64,000 nt of DNA from Streptomyces kaniharaensis (GCF_009569385.1 NZ_WBOF01000001.1:3978001-4042000); one strand, 5' to 3'. Numbered from the stretch's first letter, positions 30,169 to 40,767 are shown. The notes: a model not told the origin generated them from the letters alone. Translations and numbers: made by a program.

Positions 30169-32022
30169 ATGACTGAGCACGCCGCATCCCCCCGCCGCGG
30201 GGACACCCCGGCCGCCCACGCTCCCGCTACCCAGCACGTCGTCGAGACCATGACCGGCGCCCAGTCGCTCATCCGCTCGCTGGAGGCCGTAGGCGCGGAC
30301 ACCGTCTTCGGCATCCCGGGCGGGGCCATCCTTCCCGCGTACGACCCGCTGATGGACTCGGTCAAGGTGCGCCACATCCTGGTCCGCCACGAGCAGGGCG
30401 CCGGCCACGCCGCCACCGGGTACGCCCAGGCCACCGGCAAGGTCGGGGTCTGCATGGCCACCTCTGGCCCCGGCGCCACCAACCTGGTGACCCCGATCGC
30501 CGACGCCTACATGGACTCCGTGCCGATCGTCGCCATCACCGGCCAGGTCACCTCCAAGGCGATCGGCACCGACGCCTTCCAGGAGGCGGACATCTGCGGC
30601 ATCACGATGCCGATCACCAAGCACAACTACCTGGTCACCGACCCCGCGGAGATCCCCCGGGTGATCGCCGAGGCGTTCCACATCGCCGCCACCGGCCGCC
30701 CCGGCCCGGTCCTGGTCGACATCGCCAAGGACGCCCTGCAGGCGACCACCACCTTCCGCTGGCCGGTCGAGACCTCGCTGCCCGGCTACCGCCCGGTCAC
30801 CAAGCCGCACGCCAAGCAGATCCGCGAGGCCGCGAAGATGCTGGTCGGCGCGAAGCGCCCGGTGCTGTACGTCGGCGGCGGCGTGATCAAGGCGCACGCC
30901 ACCGCCGAACTGCGGATCCTGGCCGAGCTGACCGGCGCCCCGGTCGTCACCACCCTGATGGCGCTCGGCGCCTTCCCCGACAGCCACCCGCAGCACCTCG
31001 GCATGCCCGGCATGCACGGCTCCGTCCCGGCGGTCACCGCGCTGCAGAAGGCGGACCTGCTGTTCACCCTCGGCGCCCGCTTCGACGACCGGGTCACCGG
31101 CAAGCTGGACGGCTTCGCCCCGTACGCCAAGGTCGTCCACGCCGACATCGACCCGGCCGAGATCGGCAAGAACCGCCCGGCCGACGTGCCGATCGTCGGC
31201 GACGCCCGCGAGGTGCTGGCCGACCTGATCGTCGCCGTCCAGGCCGAGTTCGACGCCGGCCACAAGGGCGACTACGCCGAGTGGTGGGAGAAGCTCGACG
31301 AGTGGAAGCGGACCTATCCGCTGGGCTACGAGTCGGCTCCGGCCGGAGAGCTGTCGCCGCAGCAGGTCATCGAGCGGATCGGCCGGCTGGTCGGCTCGGA
31401 CGCGATCTACGCCGCGGGCGTCGGCCAGCACCAGATGTGGAGCTCGCAGTTCATCCGGTTCGAGAAGCCGGGCACCTGGCTCAACTCCGGCGGCGCCGGC
31501 ACGATGGGCTACGCCGTCCCGGCCGCGATGGGCGCCAAGGCCGGCCGCCCGGAGGCCTCGGTCTGGGCGATCGACGGCGACGGCTGCTTCCAGATGACCA
31601 ACCAGGAGCTGGTCACCTGCGCCCTGAACGGCATCCCGATCAAGGTCGCGGTCATCAACAACGGCTCGCTGGGCATGGTCCGCCAGTGGCAGACGCTGTT
31701 CTACAACCAGCGCTACTCCAACACCGTGCTGCACTCCGGCCCCGACCACGACGGCATCGAGCCGCCGGCCCAGGGCACCCGGATCCCCGACTTCGTCCTG
31801 CTGTCCGAGGCGATGGGCTGCGTCGGCCTGCGCTGCGAGCGGCCCGAGGACCTGGACGCGGTGATCAAGCAGGCGATGGAGATCAACGACCGCCCGGTCG
31901 TCATCGACTTCATCGTCCACCAGGACGCCATGGTCTGGCCGATGGTCGCGGCCGGCACCAGCAACGACGAGATCCAGTTCGCCCGGGGCGTCCGCCCCGA
32001 CTTCGGCGACGATCTCGACTAG
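30169..32022 (+). CDS. ilvB: Acetolactate synthase, large subunit
   Basis: This 617-residue ThDP- and FAD-dependent enzyme makes acetolactate and acetohydroxybutyrate, the first common step of Val/Leu/Ile synthesis. The cofactor-activating Glu is E75 in [13 protein letters not shown], and the ThDP motif [12 protein letters not shown] begins near residue 470 and ends at VINN. The central FAD-binding part contains [15 protein letters not shown]. The first 25 residues are a variable extension. ATG 30169 has only a weak upstream AGAAGAGA. It is the first gene of ilvBNC and controlled by the attenuator at 29873-29987. Confidence 0.97.
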   Translation: MTEHAASPRRGDTPAAHAPATQHVVETMTGAQSLIRSLEAVGADTVFGIPGGAILPAYDPLMDSVKVRHILVRHEQGAGHAATGYAQATGKVGVCMATSGPGATNLVTPIADAYMDSVPIVAITGQVTSKAIGTDAFQEADICGITMPITKHNYLVTDPAEIPRVIAEAFHIAATGRPGPVLVDIAKDALQATTTFRWPVETSLPGYRPVTKPHAKQIREAAKMLVGAKRPVLYVGGGVIKAHATAELRILAELTGAPVVTTLMALGAFPDSHPQHLGMPGMHGSVPAVTALQKADLLFTLGARFDDRVTGKLDGFAPYAKVVHADIDPAEIGKNRPADVPIVGDAREVLADLIVAVQAEFDAGHKGDYAEWWEKLDEWKRTYPLGYESAPAGELSPQQVIERIGRLVGSDAIYAAGVGQHQMWSSQFIRFEKPGTWLNSGGAGTMGYAVPAAMGAKAGRPEASVWAIDGDGCFQMTNQELVTCALNGIPIKVAVINNGSLGMVRQWQTLFYNQRYSNTVLHSGPDHDGIEPPAQGTRIPDFVLLSEAMGCVGLRCERPEDLDAVIKQAMEINDRPVVIDFIVHQDAMVWPMVAAGTSNDEIQFARGVRPDFGDDLD

Positions 32023-32051
32023 GCCCCCATCCAGAGCGACTGAGGAACTTC

Positions 32052-32576
32052 ATGTCCAAGCACACCCTCTCCGTCCTGGTCGAGAACAAGCCCGGCGTGC
32101 TCGCCCGCATCGCCGCGCTGTTCTCCCGTCGGGGCTTCAACATCGACTCCCTCGCCGTCGGCCCGACCGAGCACCCGGACGTGTCCCGGATGACGATCGT
32201 GGTCAACGTCGAGGACCTCCCGCTGGAACAGGTCACCAAGCAGCTCAACAAGCTCGTGAACGTGATAAAGATCGTCGAACTCGACCAGGCCGCTGCGATC
32301 CAGCGGGAACTGGTCCTGGTGAAGGTCCGCGCCGACAACGAGACCCGGTCGCAGATCGTCGAGATCGTCCAGCTGTTCCGTGCCAAGACCGTCGACGTGT
32401 CGCCCGAGGCGGTGACCATCGAGGCGACCGGCAGCTCGGACAAGCTGGAGGCCATGCTCCGGATGCTGGAGCCGTACGGCATCAAGGAGCTCGTCCAGTC
32501 CGGCCTGGTCGCGATCGGGCGCGGCGCCCGGTCGATCACGGACCGTTCGCTGCGCGCCCTCGACCGCAGCGCCTGA
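32052..32576 (+). CDS. ilvN: Acetolactate synthase, small regulatory subunit
   Basis: This 174-residue regulatory subunit gives valine feedback inhibition of IlvB. The N-terminal ACT domain reads LSVLVENKPGVLARIAALFS and RRGFNIDSLAVGPTEHPD, the usual signature. A second small domain follows, with VKVRADNETRSQIVEIVQLF. The C-terminal extension GARSITDRSLRALDRSA is common in actinomycetes. ATG 32052 lies 29 nt after the ilvB stop behind GAGGAACTT, so it is cotranscribed with ilvB. Confidence 0.96.
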   Translation: MSKHTLSVLVENKPGVLARIAALFSRRGFNIDSLAVGPTEHPDVSRMTIVVNVEDLPLEQVTKQLNKLVNVIKIVELDQAAAIQRELVLVKVRADNETRSQIVEIVQLFRAKTVDVSPEAVTIEATGSSDKLEAMLRMLEPYGIKELVQSGLVAIGRGARSITDRSLRALDRSA

Positions 32577-32592
32577 CCCCGGGACCCACTCC

Positions 32593-32624
32593 GTCGCGCG
32601 TCCACCGTTGCGGAGACGCGCGAC
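32593..32624 (+). terminator. Intercistronic hairpin between ilvN and ilvC
   Basis: GTCGCGCGTC at 32593-32602 pairs perfectly with 32615-32624. The 151-nt gap after ilvN also has TACGGT/TAGGTA sequences near 32677-32688 that could be a -10, so ilvC may have its own promoter. Confidence 0.5.
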
Positions 32625-32646
32625 ACGCCCGGATCTCACCAACTGA

Positions 32647-33726
<1,080 letters not shown>

Positions 33727-33782
33727 GCCGTCCCGGGGCTTCGCCCCCGCCCTTATTTCACAGGGCCGTTGTACAAGTAGGC

Positions 33783-33817
33783 TGCTCCCGTCCGGGTGAT
33801 TTCGCCGGACGGGAGCA
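33783..33817 (+). terminator. ilvC terminator
   Basis: A perfect stem (GCTCCCGTCCGG at 33784-33795 with 33805-33816, extended by one pair) and 9-nt loop, 57 nt after the ilvC stop; no T-run. The rest of the 236-nt gap to serA shows no other clear signal. Confidence 0.8.
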
Positions 33818-33962
33818 CCTTCGTACCCTGCCCGTCGATACACTTCCGAGTGCGCGTCAGGCCCACAGCGTCGTGCGTCTACCTACGCGGCATGCCACCT
33901 TTCCCCGTGCCTTCCACGCCACCCACGTGCCGGGGGAACCGGACAGTTAAGGACACACTGTC

Positions 33963-35564
33963 GTGAGCACTGCTACCACTGTGAAAGCCGGCGTCGTACT
34001 GATCGCCGAAGAGCTGTCGCCGGCCACCGTCGACGCCCTCGGCCCCGACTTCGAAATCCGCCACTGCAACGGCGCGGACCGCACCGAGCTGCTGACCGCG
34101 ATCGCCGACGTCGACGCGATCCTGATCCGTTCGGCCACCAAGGTCGACGCCGAGGCGCTGGCCGCCGCCCGCAAGCTCAGGGTCGTCGCCCGGGCCGGCG
34201 TCGGCCTCGACAACGTGGACGTCGCGGCCGCCACCAAGGCCGGCGTCATGGTCGTCAACGCGCCGACCTCCAACATCGTCACCGCCGCCGAACTCGCCTG
34301 CGGCCTGCTGATCTCCGTCGCCCGCAACATCGCGCCGGCCAACGCCGCGCTCAAGGACGGCGAGTGGAAGCGCAACAAGTACACCGGCGTCGAGCTGAGC
34401 GAGAAGGTCCTCGGCGTCGTCGGCCTCGGCCGGATCGGCGTCCTGGTCGCCCAGCGGATGTCCGCCTTCGGCATGAAGATCGTCGCGTACGACCCCTACA
34501 TCCAGGCCGCCCGTGCCGCGCAGATGGGCGTCAAGCTGGTCTCGCTGGAAGAGCTGCTGGCGGTCTCGGACTTCATCACCGTCCACCTCCCCAAGACCCC
34601 GGAGACCATCGGCCTGATCGGCGACGAGGCGCTGCACAAGGTCAAGCCGACCGTGCGCATCGTCAACGCCGCCCGCGGCGGCATCGTGGACGAGGCCGCG
34701 CTCGCCAGCGCCCTGCGCGACGGCCGGGTGGCCGGCGCCGGCCTCGACGTGTACGCCAAGGAGCCGTGCACCGACTCCCCGCTGTTCGCCTTCGACAACG
34801 TGGTCGCCACCCCGCACCTGGGCGCCTCCACCGACGAGGCTCAGGAGAAGGCCGGCATCGCGGTCGCCAGGTCCGTGCGCCTCGCGCTGGCCGGCGAGCT
34901 GGTGCCGGACGCCGTCAACGTCCAGGGCGGCGTGATCGCCGAGGACGTCCGCCCGGGCCTGCCGCTCGCCGAGAAGCTCGGCCGGATCTTCACCGCGCTG
35001 GCCGGTGAGGTGGCCGTCCGGCTCGACGTCGAGGTCCGCGGCGAGATCACCCAGCACGACGTCAAGGTGCTCGAACTGTCCGCGCTGAAGGGCGTGTTCG
35101 AGGACGTGGTGGCGGAGACGGTGTCCTACGTCAACGCCCCGCTGTTCGCCCAGGAGCGCGGCGTCGAGGTGCGCCTGACCACCTCCAGCGAGAGCCCCGA
35201 GCACCGCAACGTGATCACCGTCCGCGGCACGCTCTCGAACGGCGAGGAGATCGCCATCTCCGGCACGCTCTCCGGCCCGAAGCAGACCCAGAAGATCGTC
35301 GGCGTGGACGCCTTCGACGTGGACGTCGCGCTCACCGACCACATGGCCTTCTTCAAGTACGAGGACCGCCCGGGCGTGGTCGGCGTCCTCGGCAAGCACC
35401 TCGGCGACGCCGGCATCAACATCGCCGGCATGCAGGTCGCCCGGGACGGCGGCGGCGCGCTCGCCTCCATCACCGTGGACAGCCAGATCCCGCAGGACGT
35501 GCTGTCGGCGATCGCCGCCGAGATCGGCGCCCGCTTCGCGCGCTCGGTCGACCTGGGCGCCTGA
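33963..35564 (+). CDS. serA: D-3-phosphoglycerate dehydrogenase
   Basis: This 533-residue long-form enzyme is the first step of serine synthesis. The substrate/NAD core has VVGLGRIGVLVAQRM as Rossmann motif, the catalytic Arg and Glu regions (NAARGGIVDEAAL) and the catalytic His in TPHLGASTDEAQEKAG. An intervening ASB domain (about 315-450) and a C-terminal ACT domain (YEDRPGVVGVLGKHLGDAGI) follow, the layout of Mycobacterium SerA, which is serine-inhibited. GTG 33963 follows AAGGA at 33949-33953. It lies directly after ilvBNC as in other streptomycetes. Confidence 0.96.
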   Translation: MSTATTVKAGVVLIAEELSPATVDALGPDFEIRHCNGADRTELLTAIADVDAILIRSATKVDAEALAAARKLRVVARAGVGLDNVDVAAATKAGVMVVNAPTSNIVTAAELACGLLISVARNIAPANAALKDGEWKRNKYTGVELSEKVLGVVGLGRIGVLVAQRMSAFGMKIVAYDPYIQAARAAQMGVKLVSLEELLAVSDFITVHLPKTPETIGLIGDEALHKVKPTVRIVNAARGGIVDEAALASALRDGRVAGAGLDVYAKEPCTDSPLFAFDNVVATPHLGASTDEAQEKAGIAVARSVRLALAGELVPDAVNVQGGVIAEDVRPGLPLAEKLGRIFTALAGEVAVRLDVEVRGEITQHDVKVLELSALKGVFEDVVAETVSYVNAPLFAQERGVEVRLTTSSESPEHRNVITVRGTLSNGEEIAISGTLSGPKQTQKIVGVDAFDVDVALTDHMAFFKYEDRPGVVGVLGKHLGDAGINIAGMQVARDGGGALASITVDSQIPQDVLSAIAAEIGARFARSVDLGA

Positions 35565-35581
35565 GCCCGGTCCTTCCCTCA

Positions 35582-35621
35582 CAGGGCCCGGACCACCGTT
35601 CGAACGGTGGTCCGGGCCCTG
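35582..35621. terminator. serA terminator, 40-bp perfect palindrome
   Basis: Positions 35582-35601 are the exact reverse complement of 35602-35621, centred on TTCGAA. It lies 17 nt after the serA stop. The following 274 nt up to the next gene are moderately A/T-rich near 35640-35665 with no convincing hexamer pair. Confidence 0.85.
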
Positions 35622-35895
35622 CTGCGTGCCTCCCGTCTCAGATAGTAGGAAATCCAAGTATTCGTGCAGACACGGCCGGGCCGGGGCCGTACCGTGGAAG
35701 AGCCATACGGTGTGCCGCCCCTGTAGCCAGGGCGCGCGGCCCGTGTGTGCGTGCGCTCTCACGGGCAGGCGATCCCTGCTCTCCGCGCGCCGTCCAAGTC
35801 GCCCACCGCCACGCTTCCCGCGGTGTGCTGCGCGACACCCCTGGATTTCCCCTCACCACGTCGTGCTTCTGCGCGCCGCTTCCAAGGAGCCCGGT

Positions 35896-36057
35896 ATGCC
35901 CACCACCGCCGACCGTCACGCCACCCCCGCCCCCGCCGCCACCCCCGTCCGCGCCCTGCGCCGCCGCCGGGCCGCCGAGCGGAACTCCTTCGCCGCCGCC
36001 GCGCTGCAGCGCTCGCTGGACCGCCGCGACAACGGTGGCGTGACCGGTCACCACTGA
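35896..36057 (+). CDS. 53-residue Ala/Arg-rich small protein
   Basis: ATG 35896 follows AAGGAG at 35884-35889 by 6 nt, a near-ideal start. The protein reads MPTTADRHATPAPAATPVRA, then LRRRRAAERNSFAAAALQRS and LDRRDNGGVTGHH. The first half is disordered and the second an amphipathic helix with a basic patch. No family is recognised. The quality of the ribosome-binding site and its isolated position between two terminators are the main arguments that it is real. Confidence 0.55.
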   Translation: MPTTADRHATPAPAATPVRALRRRRAAERNSFAAAALQRSLDRRDNGGVTGHH

Positions 36058-36166
36058 CGGGCGCCGGCCGGGGGCGTTCCTCTGCCGGATCGGCCGTCAG
36101 GGCTGATGCGGGGTCACCCCGGAGAGTGCAAGTAGCGTTTGCCTGATGGGAGTTACTTCCCCAAGA

Positions 36167-36199
36167 AGGGGCGGTCCGCCGGCGCGGTGGGCCGCCCCT
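36167..36199. terminator. Hairpin between the 53-residue protein gene and the YfhO-like gene
   Basis: AGGGGCGGTCCGCC (36167-36180) pairs with GGTGGGCCGCCCCT (36186-36199) with two imperfect positions. It can serve both converging genes. Confidence 0.6.
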
Positions 36200-36268
36200 C
36201 GGTCGCGTTCTGCGGGGCGCTGACGGGTTGTCGGTTCCTCTGCTCGGGCGTCGCCTGGATGTGGTCCG

Positions 36269-38794
36269 TCAGCCGGCGGCCACTGCTCGGGCGGCCTCGC
36301 GGCGGGTGCGGCGTGGGCCGTGCGGTGGCCGGCGGCGGGCGAGCCGGGCGAGGAGGGCTACCAGACCGAGGGCAGCGGCGGTGGTGGAGGCGACGGTCAG
36401 GCCCTCGGTGAGGCCTGGTGGGCGGAAGGAACAGGCGATGCGGTCCGTGCCCGTGCCCAGCGGGATGCCGATCATCCCGAGGACCGGGGTCGGGGCCGTG
36501 GAGCGTCCGCCGGCCGCACACGTCCAGCCCTCGGTGGCGGGGACGGACAGCAACGCCGTGCCCGTCGAGCCCTGGGGAAGGGCGGCGGCCAGGGTGTGGC
36601 CGCCGGCCGTGACCCGGGTGGCGCCGGTCGCGGTGAGGCGGGCCACGGCGGCCTCCAGGGCTCCCGGCCGCAGGCAGCCGATCGGGCGGGCCGGGATCTG
36701 GCTCGCGGCGTCGGACCGCAGCGTCACCCGGACCAGCCCGTCGGCCGGGACCGTTCCCAGCCGGTGGATCGGCACGGCGGTGGTCGGCTGCTCGCCGTCG
36801 CTGACGTAGGTGGCGCCGAGGCCGCTCACCGTGCCCCGGTACCAGACCCCGTGGAAGAACGCCGTCCCGCCGGGTGTGCACGCCGCGGTGAAGGCCGTCG
36901 CCTCGCCGCCGCCCGGGAGCGACCAGCCACTGCTGCCGTGCAGGGTCGGCGCCGGGCCGCCCGCCGGGACGGGCTCCGGAACGTCGTACACCGTGCTGCC
37001 GAGCAGCGCCTCCTGCCGCGACCACACCGAGGAGGTGTCCGGCGTGCTGCCCGCCGGCAGCACGGTGACCAGGGGCGGGGCGGCGGCCCGGCCGGGGGTG
37101 AAGCCGTCCGGCGGCGGCCCGTCGGCGAGGTGGGCGCGGACGGCGAACAAGGCCTGCCCGACCGGGTCGGTGACGCTGTACGTCTGCCGCCCGCCGGCCG
37201 TCCAGCCCGCGCCGAGGTCGTGCAGGAGCAGGGCGGCGACGGTCGGCAGGTAGCCGCTGAAGTAGCCGCCGCCCTGGCCGTCGAGCAGCAGCGGGTCGTT
37301 CGTGGTGAACGCGTGCGGGCCGGGGTCGCTGCGGCCGGCGGGCCAGTCCGTCGCCGCCCGGACGGCCGCGTGCGCGGCCCTCGTGGCGGCTCTGGAGCCC
37401 GTCCCGTCCGGGGCGGGGGTCAGCGCCGCGTACCCGGACCAGACGGCGTTGCCGAGCACAGCGCCGCCCAGCACCCAGGTGGCGATCGCGCCGGCGCGCC
37501 CCTCGGCGTGCCACCGGTCCAGGGCCCAGAGCGCGGCCAGCAGCACTGCCCCGCCGACCGTCAGCAGCACCCAGGCGGACGCCCGGACGGAGTGCCGGCC
37601 CGCCGCGAGCCCGGCGATCACCGCGACCACGGCGGCCCCGCCGAGCAGGGTGACGAGGTCCGGCCGGTGCGCCAGCGACACCCAGCCGGCCAGTACCAGC
37701 AGCCCGCTCAGGGCGAACGCCGCCCGGTACGGCCCGCCGGCCGGGATCGCCAGGCCGTGCCAGACCAGCACCGTCGGCGTCCAGACGAAGCTCAGCACCA
37801 CCAGCGCCAGCACGCCGCACCACACCGCCCGCTCGCGCACCCGCACCCGCCCGTTGAACGGCAGCCCGCACACCAGCAGCAGCCCCAGCAGGCCGATCGC
37901 GACGTCCGGCAGCGGATGGCCGCCGTGCGTGCCGGGCAGCAGCTGGGCCAGGTGCCCGTCGAGCCCGGGCGGGCCGAGCGGCTGCACCGGCGACTCCGGC
38001 TGGGCGGTCTGCGCGGCCCGCACCGCGACGAACAGGACGGGGGAGACGAGCAGCAGCCCGGCGGTGGTCATGGTGACGGCCCGCCCGGTCACCCGGACCC
38101 GCAGGCGGAACGGCCGCGGGGTGGCGAACAGGCGGACGGCGAGGAGCAGGCCGGCCGTGATGGTGGCCATCGCGGCGGTGTACAGGTTGCCGGCCCAGGC
38201 CAGGGTGACGCAGAGCGTGCCGGCCACCCAGCGGCGTTCGTGCAGGCACCAGTCGGCGGCCAGGCCGAGCAGCGGCAGCGAGACCAGGCCCCAGAGCCAC
38301 ATCGGCGCCGACCCGCCCACGCTCAGCACCCAGGCGCAGAGCCCGTACCCGACGGCGGCGAGGGCCCGCAGCCACGGCGGACCGGGGTGCAGCCGGCCGA
38401 GCAGGTGCGCCATGAGGGCGGTGCCGAGGCCGATGCTGGCGAGGGCGACGAGGAAGACCGCGAGGTGGCCCTGGTCGCGGGGGAGGAGCACGGTCGGCCA
38501 GGAGAACGGGTTCATCAGGTAGGCGAAGAAGTCGGCCAGGAACGGGACGCCGTACCCGCTGTTCCAGTTGAACAGCAGGTCCCCGGCGGCGCGCCCGTGC
38601 AGCAGGTCCCACAGGTGGGCGTGGAACGGCAGCGCCACCTCGTCCGCCCCGGCCGGCCACGCCCCCCGCAGCCCCGCCGCCAGCGCGTACCCGCCCATCG
38701 CCAGCCCGGCCGCACCCCCGCAGGCCGCCGCCTCCCGCCGCCACCCAGCCCTCACGCCGCGCCCCGTTCCACGAGGAATCCCGAACCTCGCCAC
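36269..38794 (-). CDS. YfhO-family polytopic membrane protein
   Basis: An 841-residue membrane protein resembling the YfhO family (GT-C-like proteins linked to glycosylation of wall polymers in Firmicutes). After the first helix comes the conserved DEVALPFHAHLWDLLHGRAA and WNSGYGVPFLADFFAYLMNP, then about a dozen hydrophobic helices to residue 480, a large extracellular domain, and a final helix near the basic C-terminus. GTG 38794 is the best start upstream of the first helix; GTG 38755 is an alternative. No ribosome-binding site is clear. It stands alone between converging and diverging neighbours. Its acceptor in an actinomycete is unknown. Confidence 0.75.
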   Translation of the reverse strand: MARFGIPRGTGRGVRAGWRREAAACGGAAGLAMGGYALAAGLRGAWPAGADEVALPFHAHLWDLLHGRAAGDLLFNWNSGYGVPFLADFFAYLMNPFSWPTVLLPRDQGHLAVFLVALASIGLGTALMAHLLGRLHPGPPWLRALAAVGYGLCAWVLSVGGSAPMWLWGLVSLPLLGLAADWCLHERRWVAGTLCVTLAWAGNLYTAAMATITAGLLLAVRLFATPRPFRLRVRVTGRAVTMTTAGLLLVSPVLFVAVRAAQTAQPESPVQPLGPPGLDGHLAQLLPGTHGGHPLPDVAIGLLGLLLVCGLPFNGRVRVRERAVWCGVLALVVLSFVWTPTVLVWHGLAIPAGGPYRAAFALSGLLVLAGWVSLAHRPDLVTLLGGAAVVAVIAGLAAGRHSVRASAWVLLTVGGAVLLAALWALDRWHAEGRAGAIATWVLGGAVLGNAVWSGYAALTPAPDGTGSRAATRAAHAAVRAATDWPAGRSDPGPHAFTTNDPLLLDGQGGGYFSGYLPTVAALLLHDLGAGWTAGGRQTYSVTDPVGQALFAVRAHLADGPPPDGFTPGRAAAPPLVTVLPAGSTPDTSSVWSRQEALLGSTVYDVPEPVPAGGPAPTLHGSSGWSLPGGGEATAFTAACTPGGTAFFHGVWYRGTVSGLGATYVSDGEQPTTAVPIHRLGTVPADGLVRVTLRSDAASQIPARPIGCLRPGALEAAVARLTATGATRVTAGGHTLAAALPQGSTGTALLSVPATEGWTCAAGGRSTAPTPVLGMIGIPLGTGTDRIACSFRPPGLTEGLTVASTTAAALGLVALLARLARRRPPHGPRRTRREAARAVAAG

Positions 38795-38911
38795 AGTAAG
38801 CGCGCCCCCGGCGCATCCCCGGCCACTCGCGCTCCCTCGAATGAGTGGCGTCCGAGGAGGCGTTGCCGAGTAGCCTGAGAGGGCCGCCAGGATGCCCGTA
38901 TGGGAGGAACC

Positions 38912-39475
38912 ATGAGCATCGCGCCGTACCCCGACTGGATTCGGCCCCCTGCTGGTGGCTACACCGCAGAGGACCTGGACCGGCTGCCTGATCTCCCGCC
39001 GCACACCGAGCTGCTCGACGGGAGCCTGATCTTCGTGAGTCCGCAGACGAAGTTCCATGTGAGGGCGAAGCGCCTGCTGGAGCGAGGGTTGGAGACGGCG
39101 CTTCCGGTCGGCTGGGAGGTGTGGCCGGAGATGACGATCACGCTGGATCGCCGGAATCGCCCGGAGCCGGACATTCTCGTGGTCCACGAGGAATCGGATA
39201 CCGGCTATCTCCAGACGACGTTCTCTGCTGAGCACGTGCTGCTCGCCGTTGAAGTCGTCTCGGAGGAATCGCGCGAACGTGACCGCGAGATCAAGCCGCG
39301 CAAGTACGCTGCCGCCGGCATTCGTCACTTCTGGCGTGTCGAATGCGACGAGGGCCGCCCTGTCGTCTACACGTTCGAGCTGGATCCTGCGTCCAGCAGG
39401 TACTTTCCAACCGGGATCTACCACAAGCAGTTGAAGGTCGACCAGCCGTTCCCGGTCGAGATCGACCTGACCTGA
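38912..39475 (+). CDS. Uma2-family (DUF820) putative restriction endonuclease-like protein
   Basis: A 187-residue protein of the Uma2 family, which has a PD-(D/E)XK nuclease fold and unknown biological role. Visible are the N-terminal YTAEDLDRLPDLPPHTELLD with its conserved Glu, the catalytic-like Asp/Glu pair in RPEPDILVVHE and VLLAVEVVSEESRERDREIK, and KYAAAGIRHFWRV. ATG 38912 follows GGGAGGA at 38902-38908. Base composition is visibly less GC3-biased than the neighbours (codons such as GAA, GAT, CGT, GTT), which fits the patchy, mobile distribution of this family in Streptomyces and suggests later acquisition. Confidence 0.85.
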   Translation: MSIAPYPDWIRPPAGGYTAEDLDRLPDLPPHTELLDGSLIFVSPQTKFHVRAKRLLERGLETALPVGWEVWPEMTITLDRRNRPEPDILVVHEESDTGYLQTTFSAEHVLLAVEVVSEESRERDREIKPRKYAAAGIRHFWRVECDEGRPVVYTFELDPASSRYFPTGIYHKQLKVDQPFPVEIDLT

Positions 39476-39499
39476 CGCGTCCGGATGGTGGACGTGAGG

Positions 39500-39528
39500 T
39501 GTCAGCCTCTGGGACACCGGAGTAGGGT
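39500..39528 (+). promoter_or_regulatory. leuB promoter, leaderless type
   Basis: TGTCAG at 39500-39505 and TAGGGT at 39523-39528 are 17 nt apart. The leuB ATG begins 7 nt after the -10, so the transcript should start at or next to the A of ATG. No Shine-Dalgarno is present. Confidence 0.65.
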
Positions 39529-39534
39529 CCGAGT

Positions 39535-40599
39535 ATGTCTCGCACGATTCGTCTCGCAGTTGTTCCCGGTGACGGCATCGGCCAGGAAGTGGTGGCCGAA
39601 GGGCTCAAGGTTCTGGGGGCCGTGCTTCCCGCCGACGTGAAGCTGGAGAGCACCGAGTACGACCTCGGGGCCCGGCGCTACCACCGGACCGGGGAGACGC
39701 TGCCGGACGGCGTGCTGGCGGAGCTCAAGGGGCACGACGCGATCCTGCTCGGCGCGATCGGGGACCCGAGCGTGCCGTCGGGCGTGCTGGAGCGGGGGCT
39801 GCTGCTCAAGCTGCGGTTCGCCTTCGACCACCACATCAACCTGCGGCCGGGCCGGCTGTTCCCCGGGGTGAAGTCCCCGCTCGCCGGTACCGAGTCCGAC
39901 GGCGCGTCCACGACACGACGCGACATCGACTTCGTGGTCGTCCGCGAGGGCACCGAGGGCCCGTACGTCGGCAACGGCGGCACGCTGCGCACCGGGACCC
40001 CGCAGGAGGTGGCCACCGAGGTCAGCCTGAACACCGCGTACGGCATCGAGCGCGTGGTGCGGGACGCCTACCGCCGGGCCCAGGCGCGTCCGCGCAAGAA
40101 GCTGACCCTGGTCCACAAGAACAACGTGCTGGTGCACGCCGGTCACCTGTGGACGCGGATCTTCGCGGAGGTCGGCCGGGAGTTCCCGGAGGTCACCACC
40201 GACTACCTGCACGTCGACGCGGCGACGATCTTCTTCGTCACGCAGCCGGAGCGCTTCGACGTCATCGTCACGGACAACCTGTTCGGCGACATCCTGACGG
40301 ACCTGGCCGCCGCCGTGACCGGTGGGATCGGCCTGGCCGCGAGCGGCAACATCAACCCGAGCGGCGAGTTCCCGTCGATGTTCGAGCCGGTGCACGGCTC
40401 GGCGCCGGACATCGCGGGCCAGGGCAAGGCCGACCCGACCGCCACGGTGCTGTCGGTCGCCATGCTGCTGGACCACCTGGGCTTCGCCGCCGAGGCCGCC
40501 AAGGTCGAGGCCGCCGTCGCCGCGGACCTCGCCGAGCGCTCCGGCACCCGCAGCACCTCCCAGGTCGGCGACGCGCTCGCCGCGCGAGTATCCGGCTAG
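39535..40599 (+). CDS. leuB: 3-isopropylmalate dehydrogenase
   Basis: This 354-residue NAD enzyme oxidatively decarboxylates 3-isopropylmalate in leucine synthesis. The N-terminus [20 protein letters not shown], substrate-binding [20 protein letters not shown], the metal-binding Asp residues of [20 protein letters not shown] and the NAD site [20 protein letters not shown] are all intact. ATG 39535 is set by the leaderless promoter just upstream. The stop codon TAG 40597-40599 lies inside the first unit of a 33-bp tandem repeat. Confidence 0.96.
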   Translation: MSRTIRLAVVPGDGIGQEVVAEGLKVLGAVLPADVKLESTEYDLGARRYHRTGETLPDGVLAELKGHDAILLGAIGDPSVPSGVLERGLLLKLRFAFDHHINLRPGRLFPGVKSPLAGTESDGASTTRRDIDFVVVREGTEGPYVGNGGTLRTGTPQEVATEVSLNTAYGIERVVRDAYRRAQARPRKKLTLVHKNNVLVHAGHLWTRIFAEVGREFPEVTTDYLHVDAATIFFVTQPERFDVIVTDNLFGDILTDLAAAVTGGIGLAASGNINPSGEFPSMFEPVHGSAPDIAGQGKADPTATVLSVAMLLDHLGFAAEAAKVEAAVAADLAERSGTRSTSQVGDALAARVSG

Positions 40600-40676
40600 C
40601 GGGCCGGATCCGAGAAGCGGGGGTCCGGCTAGCGGGCCGGATCCCCAAAAGCGGATTCCGGCCGACGGGCCGGACC
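40591..40676 (+). repeat. 33-bp tandem repeat with internal hairpins at the leuB 3' end
   Basis: Three units begin at 40591, 40624 and 40657, exactly 33 bp apart. Each starts with an inverted repeat of the form TCCGGC-(6 nt)-GCCGGA; units 1 and 2 share the first 21 bases exactly and unit 3 differs at a few positions. The first unit overlaps the last three codons of leuB. Each unit can form a 6-8 bp hairpin in mRNA. A period divisible by three is compatible with an origin from coding sequence. Confidence 0.85.
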
Positions 40677-40720
40677 GCATAACAGCAGCTTGCAGCTTCC
40701 CAAGAAGCAGGCAACTGTTC

Positions 40721-40762
40721 GGCACGGCCCTCTGGATGCGAGTATCGACAGTGGGCCGTGCC
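40721..40762 (+). terminator. Hairpin upstream of ilvE
   Basis: GGCACGGCCC at 40721-40730 pairs perfectly with GGGCCGTGCC at 40753-40762 around a 22-nt loop, with no T-run. It may be the true leuB terminator or part of an ilvE leader. No leader peptide rich in branched-chain codons is seen here. Confidence 0.5.
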
Positions 40763-40767
40763 GTTGT

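Noticed and set aside
29936..30172. 78-codon frame between the ilvB attenuator and ilvB
   Set aside because: It runs through the terminator hairpin, has no ribosome-binding site and shows non-coding composition.
36146..36223. 25-codon frame MGVTSPRRGG... after a TAGCGT hexamer
   Set aside because: It overlaps the hairpin at 36167-36199 and its Arg/Pro content simply reflects GC-rich DNA; nothing else supports it.
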